A stretch of 64,000 nt of DNA from RGIG8050 sp045588915. GTDB taxonomy: Bacteria; Bacillota; Clostridia; Christensenellales; UBA1242. The notes under the pieces are model-generated. The model was given only the letters and a program-made list of their open reading frames with translations. It ran no database searches and had not been told where the DNA came from. Positions 7,359 through 14,553 of this stretch are shown here, one piece after another. Location: the NCBI GenBank assembly GCA_045588915.1, contig JAZNFA010000004.1:1-64000 (forward strand), in the 5' to 3' direction. Each line of letters begins with the position of its first letter. Position 1 is the stretch's first letter. The position numbers and the translations under genes are program-made.

Positions 7359-8621
7359 TTACGGTTTTAAACGTGTTGGACCACGGAAGACAAAACAACT
7401 TTCTTTAACGGTCGGTAAATCTAACATTCGAGCCATTAAACGTGCTAAGCCAATAGCAAATCCACCGTGTGAAGGTGCACCATAACGGAAGAATTCTAAA
7501 TATTCTTGCATATTTTCTGGGTTAATACCTTTATCAATAATGTTCTGTTTTAGTTGTTCATAACGATGTTCACGCTGAGCACCACTGGTAATTTCCACAC
7601 CTTTATAAAGCAAATCAAAAGAACGATCATCCATTGTATAGAAGGCACGTGCATTATGTGGGTAATCTATAATAAAAACAAAATCAGAGCCAAACTTTTC
7701 TTTTACATATTCGCTTATCAAACGTTCACCATCTGGGTCAATATCACCTTGCGCCGCTTTTTCCATTTCGTAATGTTTCTCATCACGCAAAATCTGATAG
7801 ACTTCTTGCAAAGTTAGACGTGGAAATTTTACGGTTGGTACAGTAATTAAATCCCCAAATTGTTCGTGTAATTTTGTAAAGACATAAGTCAATAAATTTT
7901 CTTCAATGTCCATGACATCGTGATGACTTTCGATGTGAGATATTTCCACATCAAGTGCTGTAAACTCCGTGGCATGACGAGAAGTAAAACTGCTTTCAGC
8001 ACGGTAACATTCGCCAATTTCAAAAGTACGGTCAAAGCCAGCCATCATACTCATTTGTTTATATAATTGTGGACTTTGCGTTAAGTAAGCTGGATTACCA
8101 AAGTAATTTTTAATTTCAAAAACTTCACTACCACCTTCGCTAGAAATTGCACTAATTTTTGGTGTATGAATATTGATAAATCCATTATCAATTAACCAGT
8201 TAACCATATATCGTTCCAGCGCAGTTTGTACCTTAAAAATCTGTGCTTTTTCTGGAGCACGCAAATCTAACCAACGATAATCCAAACGCAAATCTAAGCC
8301 ACTTTCTTTGTCAATGGGTAAGACAGGAGCACAAACACTATCAACCACGACAGCGTCAGGTATGATTTCTACACCACCCAACTTTACATAGTCATTTTTT
8401 ACAGCCGTTCCTGTAATGGTTAAAACGCTTTCGACAGTAACACCATCAATAATCTTCGCAATTTCAGGTAATTTTGCTTTTTCAACAGTAACTTGCATTT
8501 TGCCACTAATATCACGCAAAACAATAAATTGCATTGCGCTTTTGTTACGTAAATTTTCCACAAAACCAGATATCTTAACTTGAGTATCAGCTTTGACATT
8601 TTTAATTAAAGTTCTTTCCAT
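7359..8621 (-). CDS. aspS: Aspartyl-tRNA synthetase, archaeal (AspS2) type
   Basis: Class IIb synthetase of 420 aa charging tRNA with aspartate. It has an N-terminal OB-fold anticodon domain (~1-95), motif 2 with FEIGECYRAESSFTSRH and motif 3 with GGFAIGLARLMARMLDLP. At 420 aa it lacks the GAD insertion domain of the usual ~590-aa bacterial AspRS and matches the archaeal-type form that some bacteria carry. The frame is open to 8675, but ATG 8621 follows AAGGAGATACAA and avoids overlap with asnS. It lies 10 bp after asnS. I cannot tell from sequence whether it also charges tRNA-Asn; the presence of AsnRS makes that unnecessary. Confidence 0.9.
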   Translation of the reverse strand: MERTLIKNVKADTQVKISGFVENLRNKSAMQFIVLRDISGKMQVTVEKAKLPEIAKIIDGVTVESVLTITGTAVKNDYVKLGGVEIIPDAVVVDSVCAPVLPIDKESGLDLRLDYRWLDLRAPEKAQIFKVQTALERYMVNWLIDNGFINIHTPKISAISSEGGSEVFEIKNYFGNPAYLTQSPQLYKQMSMMAGFDRTFEIGECYRAESSFTSRHATEFTALDVEISHIESHHDVMDIEENLLTYVFTKLHEQFGDLITVPTVKFPRLTLQEVYQILRDEKHYEMEKAAQGDIDPDGERLISEYVKEKFGSDFVFIIDYPHNARAFYTMDDRSFDLLYKGVEITSGAQREHRYEQLKQNIIDKGINPENMQEYLEFFRYGAPSHGGFAIGLARLMARMLDLPTVKESCFVFRGPTRLKP

Positions 8622-8631
8622 TTGTATCTCC

Positions 8632-9993
8632 TTAACGTAATTCACCAACAGCACGTGGATGCAATTGTGTATCACGAATGTTTGTAATTCCAGTCATATA
8701 CATTAACATACGCTCAAAACCTAAACCAAATCCACTGTGTGGGACTGAACCATATTTACGCAAATCCAAATAACTACGGTAGTTATCAATGTTCATTTGA
8801 CGTGCTTGCATTGCCTTAACTAATTTATCGTAATCGGCCTCACGCTCACTGCCACCAATAATTTCACCAACACCTGGTACCAATAAATCGGTCGCTGCCA
8901 CTGTTTTTCCATCACCATTTTGTTTCATATAGAAAGCCTTAACATCACGTGGATAGTTCACAACGAAAACTGGTTTTTTGAAATATTCATCAGTCAAATA
9001 ACGTTCATGTTCGGTTTGCAAATCAACACCCCAAGTAACTGGGTAATTAAATGCTTTTCCTGATTTTTGCAAAATTTCAATTGCCTCGGTATAATCAACA
9101 CGCACAAAAGCATTATCGGCAACATCTTGTAATTTAGTAATTAAGCCCTTTTCGTAAAAATTATCAAAGAATGCCATTTCGTCCGGACATGTTGTTAAAA
9201 CTTCACGTATAATGAATTTCATCATATCACGGACAACATCAATGATACCATCAATATTTGTAAACGCTGCTTCTGCTTCAATCATCCAAAATTCTGCTGC
9301 GTGACGTGTTGTATTCGAATTTTCAGCACGGAATGTTGGACCAAAGGTATAAACTCGACCAAGTGCCATCGCTGCTTCTTCGGCTTCTAATTGTCCAGAA
9401 ACGGTTAAACTTGCAGGAGCGCCGAAGAAATCACCTTGATATTCCGGAGCAACAACCTGGAACGATTCACCTGCACCCTCAGCATCGCCGCCTGTGATTA
9501 AAGGTGTATGTACATAAAAATAGCCACGTTCTTGGAAGAAATGATGGATTGCCATTGATAAGGCATTACGAACACGCATTACTGCCATAAACGTATTTGT
9601 ACGTACACGTAAATGTGGAATGGTACGTAAAAATTCTAAACTAGTTTTTTTCTTTTGAATTGGGTAATCTGCAGCACAATCACCAATGATTGTGATTTTT
9701 TCAGCGTTAATTTCTGCGTCATCTGCATTATGATAAGCTGAAACGACAATTCCACTTACAACCACAGCAACGCCCAAATGCATTACTTCATTCATAGTTT
9801 CTGCACTAATTTTATGATTGTCTTCTTTTTGAATAACAATTTGCAAAGGCTTAAAAGTACTACCATCATTGAGTTCTAAAAATGATGTTGTTTTGGATTC
9901 ACGGAAATTTTTCACCCAGCCACTCACCTGAACCATCTTCCCAATGTAAAAGTCTTTTCTTGTTTTTAACTCTTGAATTGTAATCTCTATCAT
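8632..9993 (-). CDS. asnS: Asparaginyl-tRNA synthetase
   Basis: Class IIb synthetase of 453 aa. The OB-fold anticodon domain occupies residues ~1-115 (VSGWVKNFRESK). The catalytic core has the AsnRS signature GDAEGAGESFQV, motif 2 TFRAENSNTTRHAAEFWMIE and motif 3 SGFGLGFERMLMYMTG. The C-terminus ends PRAVGELR instead of the usual PRTPGxxxF. The start is unled: a promoter ends 7 nt upstream. It is divergent from tRNA-Asn, its own substrate, and the two promoters overlap, so synthetase and tRNA expression may be linked by competition for polymerase. Confidence 0.95.
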   Translation of the reverse strand: MIEITIQELKTRKDFYIGKMVQVSGWVKNFRESKTTSFLELNDGSTFKPLQIVIQKEDNHKISAETMNEVMHLGVAVVVSGIVVSAYHNADDAEINAEKITIIGDCAADYPIQKKKTSLEFLRTIPHLRVRTNTFMAVMRVRNALSMAIHHFFQERGYFYVHTPLITGGDAEGAGESFQVVAPEYQGDFFGAPASLTVSGQLEAEEAAMALGRVYTFGPTFRAENSNTTRHAAEFWMIEAEAAFTNIDGIIDVVRDMMKFIIREVLTTCPDEMAFFDNFYEKGLITKLQDVADNAFVRVDYTEAIEILQKSGKAFNYPVTWGVDLQTEHERYLTDEYFKKPVFVVNYPRDVKAFYMKQNGDGKTVAATDLLVPGVGEIIGGSEREADYDKLVKAMQARQMNIDNYRSYLDLRKYGSVPHSGFGLGFERMLMYMTGITNIRDTQLHPRAVGELR

Positions 9994-10000
9994 GACAATT

Positions 10001-10029
10001 ATTGTAACCTATAATTTTAGATTTGACAA
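10001..10029 (-). promoter_or_regulatory. Leaderless promoter of asnS
   Basis: TTGTCA (10024-10029), 17-nt spacer, TACAAT (10001-10006), 7 nt to the asnS ATG. The -35 coincides with the -35 of the tRNA-Asn promoter on the other strand. Confidence 0.7.
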
Positions 10030-10051
10030 ACCCCAATCTATCCGGTATTAT
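10023..10051 (+). promoter_or_regulatory. Promoter of tRNA-Asn
   Basis: Perfect TTGACA (10023-10028), 17-nt spacer, TATTAT (10046-10051), 14 nt before the tRNA. The shared TTTGACAAA reads as a -35 on both strands. Confidence 0.8.
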
Positions 10052-10065
10052 ATAGATAGTTACCT

Positions 10066-10140
10066 GCTCTGGTAGCTCAGCGGCAGAGCAATCGGCTGTT
10101 AACCGATCGGTCGTAGGTTCGAACCCTACCCAGAGCGCCA
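10066..10140 (+). tRNA. tRNA-Asn (anticodon GUU)
   Basis: Acceptor GCTCTGG/CCAGAGC, anticodon loop CTGTTAA (anticodon GTT), T-loop GTTCGAACC, discriminator G and encoded CCA. Confidence 0.97.
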
Positions 10141-10143
10141 AAA

Positions 10144-10174
10144 AAAAGTGTCGTATTATGCGACACTTTTTTTT
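10144..10174. terminator. Bidirectional terminator between tRNA-Asn and the acidic protein gene
   Basis: GTGTCG (10148-10153) pairs with CGACAC (10161-10166); the stem is flanked by A7 on the left and T8 on the right, so it can serve both convergent transcripts. Confidence 0.85.
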
Positions 10175-10191
10175 ATTAGTTTAATTACTTT

Positions 10192-10701
10192 TTAATCTTC
10201 ATCTTCCTCATCATCGTCAGCATCTTCGTCATCATCAAAACCTAACTCAGCTTTTAATTCGTCGTCATCATCTAAATCGTCTAATGGGTCGCCTAAGTCA
10301 TCCCCCATATCATCATCATCTAAAGCATCATCACTGATACCTGCAACGTTTAACAGTTCTAAATCATCATCATCAACAGGTGTTAATTCATCATCAACGC
10401 TGTCATCGCTTGTGTTTTCTTCATCATCGTCTTCTTTTACAGATGAATGTTCACCATAGATTTCCGAAATTTCTTCATCGCTTAAATCAGTTTCAGCGTA
10501 ACAAGTTGAACACACTGTTTCATCATCAGTAATGTAGTTAATTTTACAAATTGGACACAGGCCCAACTCTGCGACTTTTCCCGCATCTAATAAATTATTA
10601 GAAATGGTTTTCATTTTTTGTTTGCAACTTGCGCAAATCTTTTCTTTTTTAGTGCAATAATTTAAATCGCACTTTGGACATTTAATATATGCTTCTGCCA
10701 T
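10192..10701 (-). CDS. Zinc-ribbon protein with long acidic tail, unknown function
   Basis: The protein of 169 aa has two treble-clef or ribbon-like cysteine pairs in its first 75 residues (CPKC...CASC and CPIC...CSTC), followed by a tail from ~95 to the end made almost only of Asp, Glu and small residues (DDDEDADDDEEDED at the terminus). Function unknown; a nucleic-acid- or ribosome-associated role is only a guess. The frame is open eight codons further, but the promoter TTGACA-N17-TATATA lies over that part, so ATG 10701 is preferred with a near-leaderless message. Confidence 0.65.
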   Translation of the reverse strand: MAEAYIKCPKCDLNYCTKKEKICASCKQKMKTISNNLLDAGKVAELGLCPICKINYITDDETVCSTCYAETDLSDEEISEIYGEHSSVKEDDDEENTSDDSVDDELTPVDDDDLELLNVAGISDDALDDDDMGDDLGDPLDDLDDDDELKAELGFDDDEDADDDEEDED

Positions 10702-10712
10702 AAGTGTACATA

Positions 10713-10741
10713 TATATATTCCCATTTTAGAATAATGTCAA
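10713..10741 (-). promoter_or_regulatory. Promoter of the acidic zinc-ribbon gene
   Basis: TTGACA (10736-10741), 17-nt spacer, TATATA (10713-10718), 11 nt to ATG 10701. Confidence 0.65.
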
Positions 10742-10804
10742 CAACTATTCAGCAAAGAAATGTATAAAAATGTATAACAACACTAGTTGCGTTCTTCGTG
10801 TTTA

Positions 10805-10814
10805 TTCGACAAAA
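10805..10814. promoter_or_regulatory. 0A-box-like site upstream of the Spo0A-type gene
   Basis: TTCGACAAAA is the reverse complement of TTTTGTCGAA, which matches the Spo0A binding consensus TGTCGAA. It lies about 50 bp upstream of the Spo0A-type gene, where autoregulation would be expected. Similar strings also occur inside coding regions, so alone it is weak. Confidence 0.45.
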
Positions 10815-10865
10815 TGATACTTAATACGTCGTAAATCGACGAAAAAAATGGGGGAAGATATTTTT

Positions 10866-11378
10866 ATGAGCGAAATTAATGGATTTAGACAAGTCGAAAC
10901 AGCGATTGCAATGCTTTCGCGCGAAGACCTACAAAAGGTATTACTAACAATGGTACAATCACCAGAGCTGCAATCATCAGCCGTTCTTAACGAATTTTTT
11001 AAACACACAAAGTCAGATGAAATGCCATCAATTGATAAACAAATTTCAAAAATTTTTGTTTCAATCGGTATTCCACCACACATTAAAGGGTATCAATACT
11101 TGCGTACTGCAATTAAAATGTGCGTCAAAGATACTACGGTAATTTCTGCAATTACTAAAAAACTCTACCCTGATGTAGCAAAAGAATATGACACGACACC
11201 AAGCAAGGTCGAACGAGCAATTCGACACGCCATTGAAGTATGCTGGAATCGTGGCAAAATTGACAGCATCAATAACATTTTTGGCAGTCAAGTTTTCACC
11301 AAAAATGACCGTCCAACAAACGGCGAATTTATCGCACTTTTGGCTGACAAATTATTGTTAGATGATTGTCACGAATAA
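10866..11378 (+). CDS. Spo0A-type DNA-binding protein without receiver domain
   Basis: Residues ~60-165 match the Spo0A effector domain: IGIPPHIKGYQYLRTAI, ITKKLYPDVAKEY, the recognition region KVERAIRHAIEVCWNRG and PTNGEFIALLADKL. Spo0A is the master sporulation regulator and normally has ~265 aa with a phospho-acceptor receiver in front. Here the protein is only 170 aa. The first ~58 residues are a short helical segment (MSEINGFRQVETAIAML) with none of the receiver Asp, Thr and Lys signatures. The start at 10866 follows GGGGGAAG; ATG 10848 is in frame but lies on that site. It could be the strain's only Spo0A (phosphorylation-independent) or a paralogue. Confidence 0.85.
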   Translation: MSEINGFRQVETAIAMLSREDLQKVLLTMVQSPELQSSAVLNEFFKHTKSDEMPSIDKQISKIFVSIGIPPHIKGYQYLRTAIKMCVKDTTVISAITKKLYPDVAKEYDTTPSKVERAIRHAIEVCWNRGKIDSINNIFGSQVFTKNDRPTNGEFIALLADKLLLDDCHE

Positions 11379-11379
11379 A

Positions 11380-12984
11380 TTATTTAAGGTCAAATTCGCC
11401 TTGACGTGGCAAGCGTTTTACCACAGCAGCAATCAATCCATTAAATAATGGATGTGGACGTTGTGGACGTGAAATAAATTCAGGATGAAATTGACATCCG
11501 ACAAAGAATGCGTGGGTAGGTAATTCAATAATATCGATAAATTTTTCTTTTGGATGTACACCACTAGCTACCAAACCGTTTTGTGCTAATTGCTCAAGAT
11601 ATTCATTGTTGATTTCATAACAGTGATGATGACGTTCTTGGATATTAGTTTGATTATATAGTTTAGCAACTACACTGCCTGACTTAATTTGACAGTCATA
11701 CAAACCAGCACGTTTTTTACCATCTTTAGTATTAACTACTGGATTTTTTAATTCAGCAACAAATTCAGTGCTATTGGCATCTTTTAAGCCACAGACATTA
11801 CGTGCAAATTCAACAACAGCTGCTTGCATACCCAAACCAATACTCAAACAAGGAATTTCATTTTCACGAACGTATTTTATAGCAGCAACTTTACCTTCAA
11901 AACCACGACTGCCAAAACCACCTGGAACAATTACACCATCAACATCTTTTAACCAAACTTCAGCACCATCAACTTCAATTTTTTCAGCAGAAACGAGTTT
12001 AGTTTTAAGACGTACATTATTCACAATGCCGGCGTGTTTCAATGCTTCGGCAACACTAATATAAGCATCAGCAACTTCGGCATATTTTCCGACAATTGCG
12101 ATAGTTGCTTCAGGTAAACTTTCATCACACAATTTATCTACCATTTGTGTCCAAGCAGATAAATCACATTTATTTAATTTTAAATTTAATTTTTGTAAAA
12201 CAATTGTGTCGAAGTTTTGTTTTGCAAACATCAATGGAACTTCATAAATTGTACGACAATCACGGTTATGAATTACATCTTCTTTATTATCTAAACCACA
12301 GAACATTGCAATTTTGTCACGATGTTCTTGTCCTAATTCAACATCAGCCGTTGTACGACAAACCAAAACATCAGCAAAAACACCTTGTCTTTGTAAATCT
12401 TTGACACTGTTTTGTGTGGGTTTTGTTTTGATTTCACCACTGGATGCAATATAAGGAATCAAAGTTACGTGAACAGAAACACTGTTATTCGCACCTAATT
12501 CACGACGGAATTGGCGAATCGCTTCAATATAAACAGCTTGTTCTAAATCACCAACAGTACCACCGATTTCAATGATAACAATATCTTGTCCAACGCCAAT
12601 ATCACGCATAAATTGTTTAATCTCATTCGTAACGTGTGGCACAATTTGAACGGTAAGACCATTATATTCCCCATTTCTTTCCTTCGACAAAACTTTCGAA
12701 TAAATTTGACCTGAAGTAATATCAGATTGATATGAACAATTGATATCTAAAAAGCGTTCATAGTGTCCAATATCCAAATCAGTTGCAGCACCATCGTCAG
12801 TGATAAAAACTTCACCGTGCTCATAAGGACTCATTGTCGCAGGATCAACGTTTAAATAAGGATCAATCTTTTGAACTGAGACTTTGTAGCCTCGTAATCT
12901 TAATAATTTGCCTAAACTCGCTGCTGTAATTCCCTTGCCTAAGCCGGAAACAACACCACCCGTTACAAAGATATATTTCGCCAT
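11380..12984 (-). CDS. pyrG: CTP synthase with altered glutaminase active site
   Basis: 534 aa, full family length. The synthetase domain (1-~265) starts KYIFVTGGVVSGLGKG with the ATP loop; it aminates UTP to CTP. The glutaminase domain (~290-530) keeps the histidine and glutamate in CQFHPEF, but the nucleophile is missing: the motif normally GICLGMQ reads SIGLGMQ, with Gly at residue 383 (codon 11836-11838) where Cys is expected. By family knowledge such an enzyme should use free ammonia and not glutamine. There is no ribosome binding site; a promoter lies directly upstream. It ends 1 bp from the convergent Spo0A-type gene. Confidence 0.93.
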   Translation of the reverse strand: MAKYIFVTGGVVSGLGKGITAASLGKLLRLRGYKVSVQKIDPYLNVDPATMSPYEHGEVFITDDGAATDLDIGHYERFLDINCSYQSDITSGQIYSKVLSKERNGEYNGLTVQIVPHVTNEIKQFMRDIGVGQDIVIIEIGGTVGDLEQAVYIEAIRQFRRELGANNSVSVHVTLIPYIASSGEIKTKPTQNSVKDLQRQGVFADVLVCRTTADVELGQEHRDKIAMFCGLDNKEDVIHNRDCRTIYEVPLMFAKQNFDTIVLQKLNLKLNKCDLSAWTQMVDKLCDESLPEATIAIVGKYAEVADAYISVAEALKHAGIVNNVRLKTKLVSAEKIEVDGAEVWLKDVDGVIVPGGFGSRGFEGKVAAIKYVRENEIPCLSIGLGMQAAVVEFARNVCGLKDANSTEFVAELKNPVVNTKDGKKRAGLYDCQIKSGSVVAKLYNQTNIQERHHHCYEINNEYLEQLAQNGLVASGVHPKEKFIDIIELPTHAFFVGCQFHPEFISRPQRPHPLFNGLIAAVVKRLPRQGEFDLK

Positions 12985-12993
12985 AACGGAATT

Positions 12994-13024
12994 TAGTTTA
13001 ACTCAAATTTTGTCGAAATGTCAA
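12994..13024 (-). promoter_or_regulatory. pyrG promoter containing a 0A-box-like site
   Basis: TTGACA (13019-13024 on the minus strand) is followed by a 17-18-nt spacer and a weak -10 (TTAAAC or TAAACT), then 9-10 nt to the ATG. The spacer holds TTTCGACAAAA, i.e. TTTTGTCGAAA at 13008-13018, a perfect 0A-box core. Binding there would be expected to block the promoter. Confidence 0.5.
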
Positions 13025-13062
13025 AGTCTTTTTAAAATCGATACTTTAATATGATAGGTTAT

Positions 13063-14544
13063 ATGAGAAAAAAATTAAACCGACGAATTATCGCAATTAC
13101 ACTCGCAAGCGCTTTGACCATTGTTATTCTAATTTCAGCATTTGGGATTTGCCAAGGATTAACACGCAAAAAGACACTGCACGGGTTGCAAGCAATTGCA
13201 CAAGATTATGGAACCATTAAACTGGATTGTAATTACAGTGAAACCAGTCATTCTTTAGCTGTTAATCAAACCACTGAATACATTAACCAAACAAACCACA
13301 CACTTTTTGAAATTAAATTTCACTTATACGCAAATGCTTTTCAAGAAAAAGCAAGTTACCCTGCCGTAGCACCCAGTGATAGAGAACGTGCTTACCCCAA
13401 CGGTTTTGATGCTGGTTATGCCAAAGTAACAACTCCACACATTATTATCAATGGGACTGACGACACAGTCATTACTGTACCCTTAAAGGAAGGTTTAAAA
13501 CCTGGCAAAAGCACAACCATTGACCTGCAGTACACGATTAAATTAGCAAATGTAAAACATCGTTTAGGCTACACAGATAAAACAGTTAATTTAGGCAATT
13601 TCTACGCAGTTCCCGTTGTTTATGACAATGGTTGGCAAATTTATCCGTACAGTTATAATGGTGACCCTTTCTATAATGAACCATACAATTTTGATGTTAA
13701 AATCAATGCCCCTGCCGGCTACTGCATTGCAACTAGTGGTACTCATATTAGCGATAACCACTATGTGGGGTATATTCTACGTGATTTTGCAATTGTAATG
13801 TCACGAGATTTTCAAACACTTTCACGTAACGTCGGAGACACAACCGTGACTTATTATTACTTAAACGACGAAATTCCTGATGTTAGTCTTTATACTGCTT
13901 GCAATGCCTTAGCATATTTTTCAAATACTTTTTTTGACTACCCATACGCAACTTTGTCCGTAGTTCAAACTGATTTTTTACACGGTGGAATGGAATACGG
14001 TGCTTTGGTCTACATTGCTGCTGATATCACTGACCAGTTACAATATCAAACAGTTATCGTTCACGAAATTGCACATCAATGGTGGTATGGATTAGTCGGT
14101 AACAACCAAACTAGAACTGCTTGGATTGATGAAGGCCTAGCTGAATATAGCACAGCCGTCTTTTTTGAAACCCATCCACAATACGGAAAAACATTGAAAA
14201 GTACTGCATCGCAAAACCAAGATAGTATTAAACTATTTGAAAATGTAATGGATGAATATGGTGTTTTTTATTCAAGAGATATGCATCGAGAATTAATCGC
14301 CTATCAAATGCCATTAGAATACACAATCAATACTTACGCACGTGGAATGCTACTGTTTTACCAAATTACGGAAATGGTTGGCTACGAAAACCTAAATCAA
14401 GCGCTGGCCAAATATATTTCGGAGAATTGTTATAATTTTGCAACGACTTATACACTAACCCACACATTAGAAGACAATTTAGGCTATGATTTGGTTAATT
14501 TTATCAACAATTACCTTGCAGGAAGACAAAATAACGTGATATAA
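13063..14544 (+). CDS. M1-family (gluzincin) metallopeptidase, membrane anchored
   Basis: This ~493-aa protein has a basic N-terminus and one membrane segment (~9-28, IAITLASALTIVILISAFG). A beta-rich N-terminal domain precedes the catalytic domain. The zinc site is HEIAHQWW followed 18 residues later by the glutamate of DEGLAEY, and a GGMEY loop upstream replaces the GAMEN motif of M1 aminopeptidases. It probably acts outside the membrane on peptides; the substrate is unknown. ATG 13051 is in frame, but TATGAT at 13050-13055 lies over it and ends 7 nt before ATG 13063, which I prefer as a leaderless start. Confidence 0.85.
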   Translation: MRKKLNRRIIAITLASALTIVILISAFGICQGLTRKKTLHGLQAIAQDYGTIKLDCNYSETSHSLAVNQTTEYINQTNHTLFEIKFHLYANAFQEKASYPAVAPSDRERAYPNGFDAGYAKVTTPHIIINGTDDTVITVPLKEGLKPGKSTTIDLQYTIKLANVKHRLGYTDKTVNLGNFYAVPVVYDNGWQIYPYSYNGDPFYNEPYNFDVKINAPAGYCIATSGTHISDNHYVGYILRDFAIVMSRDFQTLSRNVGDTTVTYYYLNDEIPDVSLYTACNALAYFSNTFFDYPYATLSVVQTDFLHGGMEYGALVYIAADITDQLQYQTVIVHEIAHQWWYGLVGNNQTRTAWIDEGLAEYSTAVFFETHPQYGKTLKSTASQNQDSIKLFENVMDEYGVFYSRDMHRELIAYQMPLEYTINTYARGMLLFYQITEMVGYENLNQALAKYISENCYNFATTYTLTHTLEDNLGYDLVNFINNYLAGRQNNVI

Positions 14545-14545
14545 T
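14516..14545 (+). promoter_or_regulatory. Leaderless promoter of the IlvD-like gene
   Basis: TTGCAG (14516-14521), 18-nt spacer, TATAAT (14540-14545), 8 nt to ATG 14554. It lies within the last codons of the upstream peptidase gene. Confidence 0.65.
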
Positions 14546-14553
14546 AATTAGAT

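Noticed and set aside
12681..12695. 0A-box-like TTCGACAAAA strings inside coding regions (pyrG, nrdD, sigK, sigma-like gene)
   Set aside because: They encode ordinary codons and show the motif has a notable background frequency; only the two promoter copies are reported.
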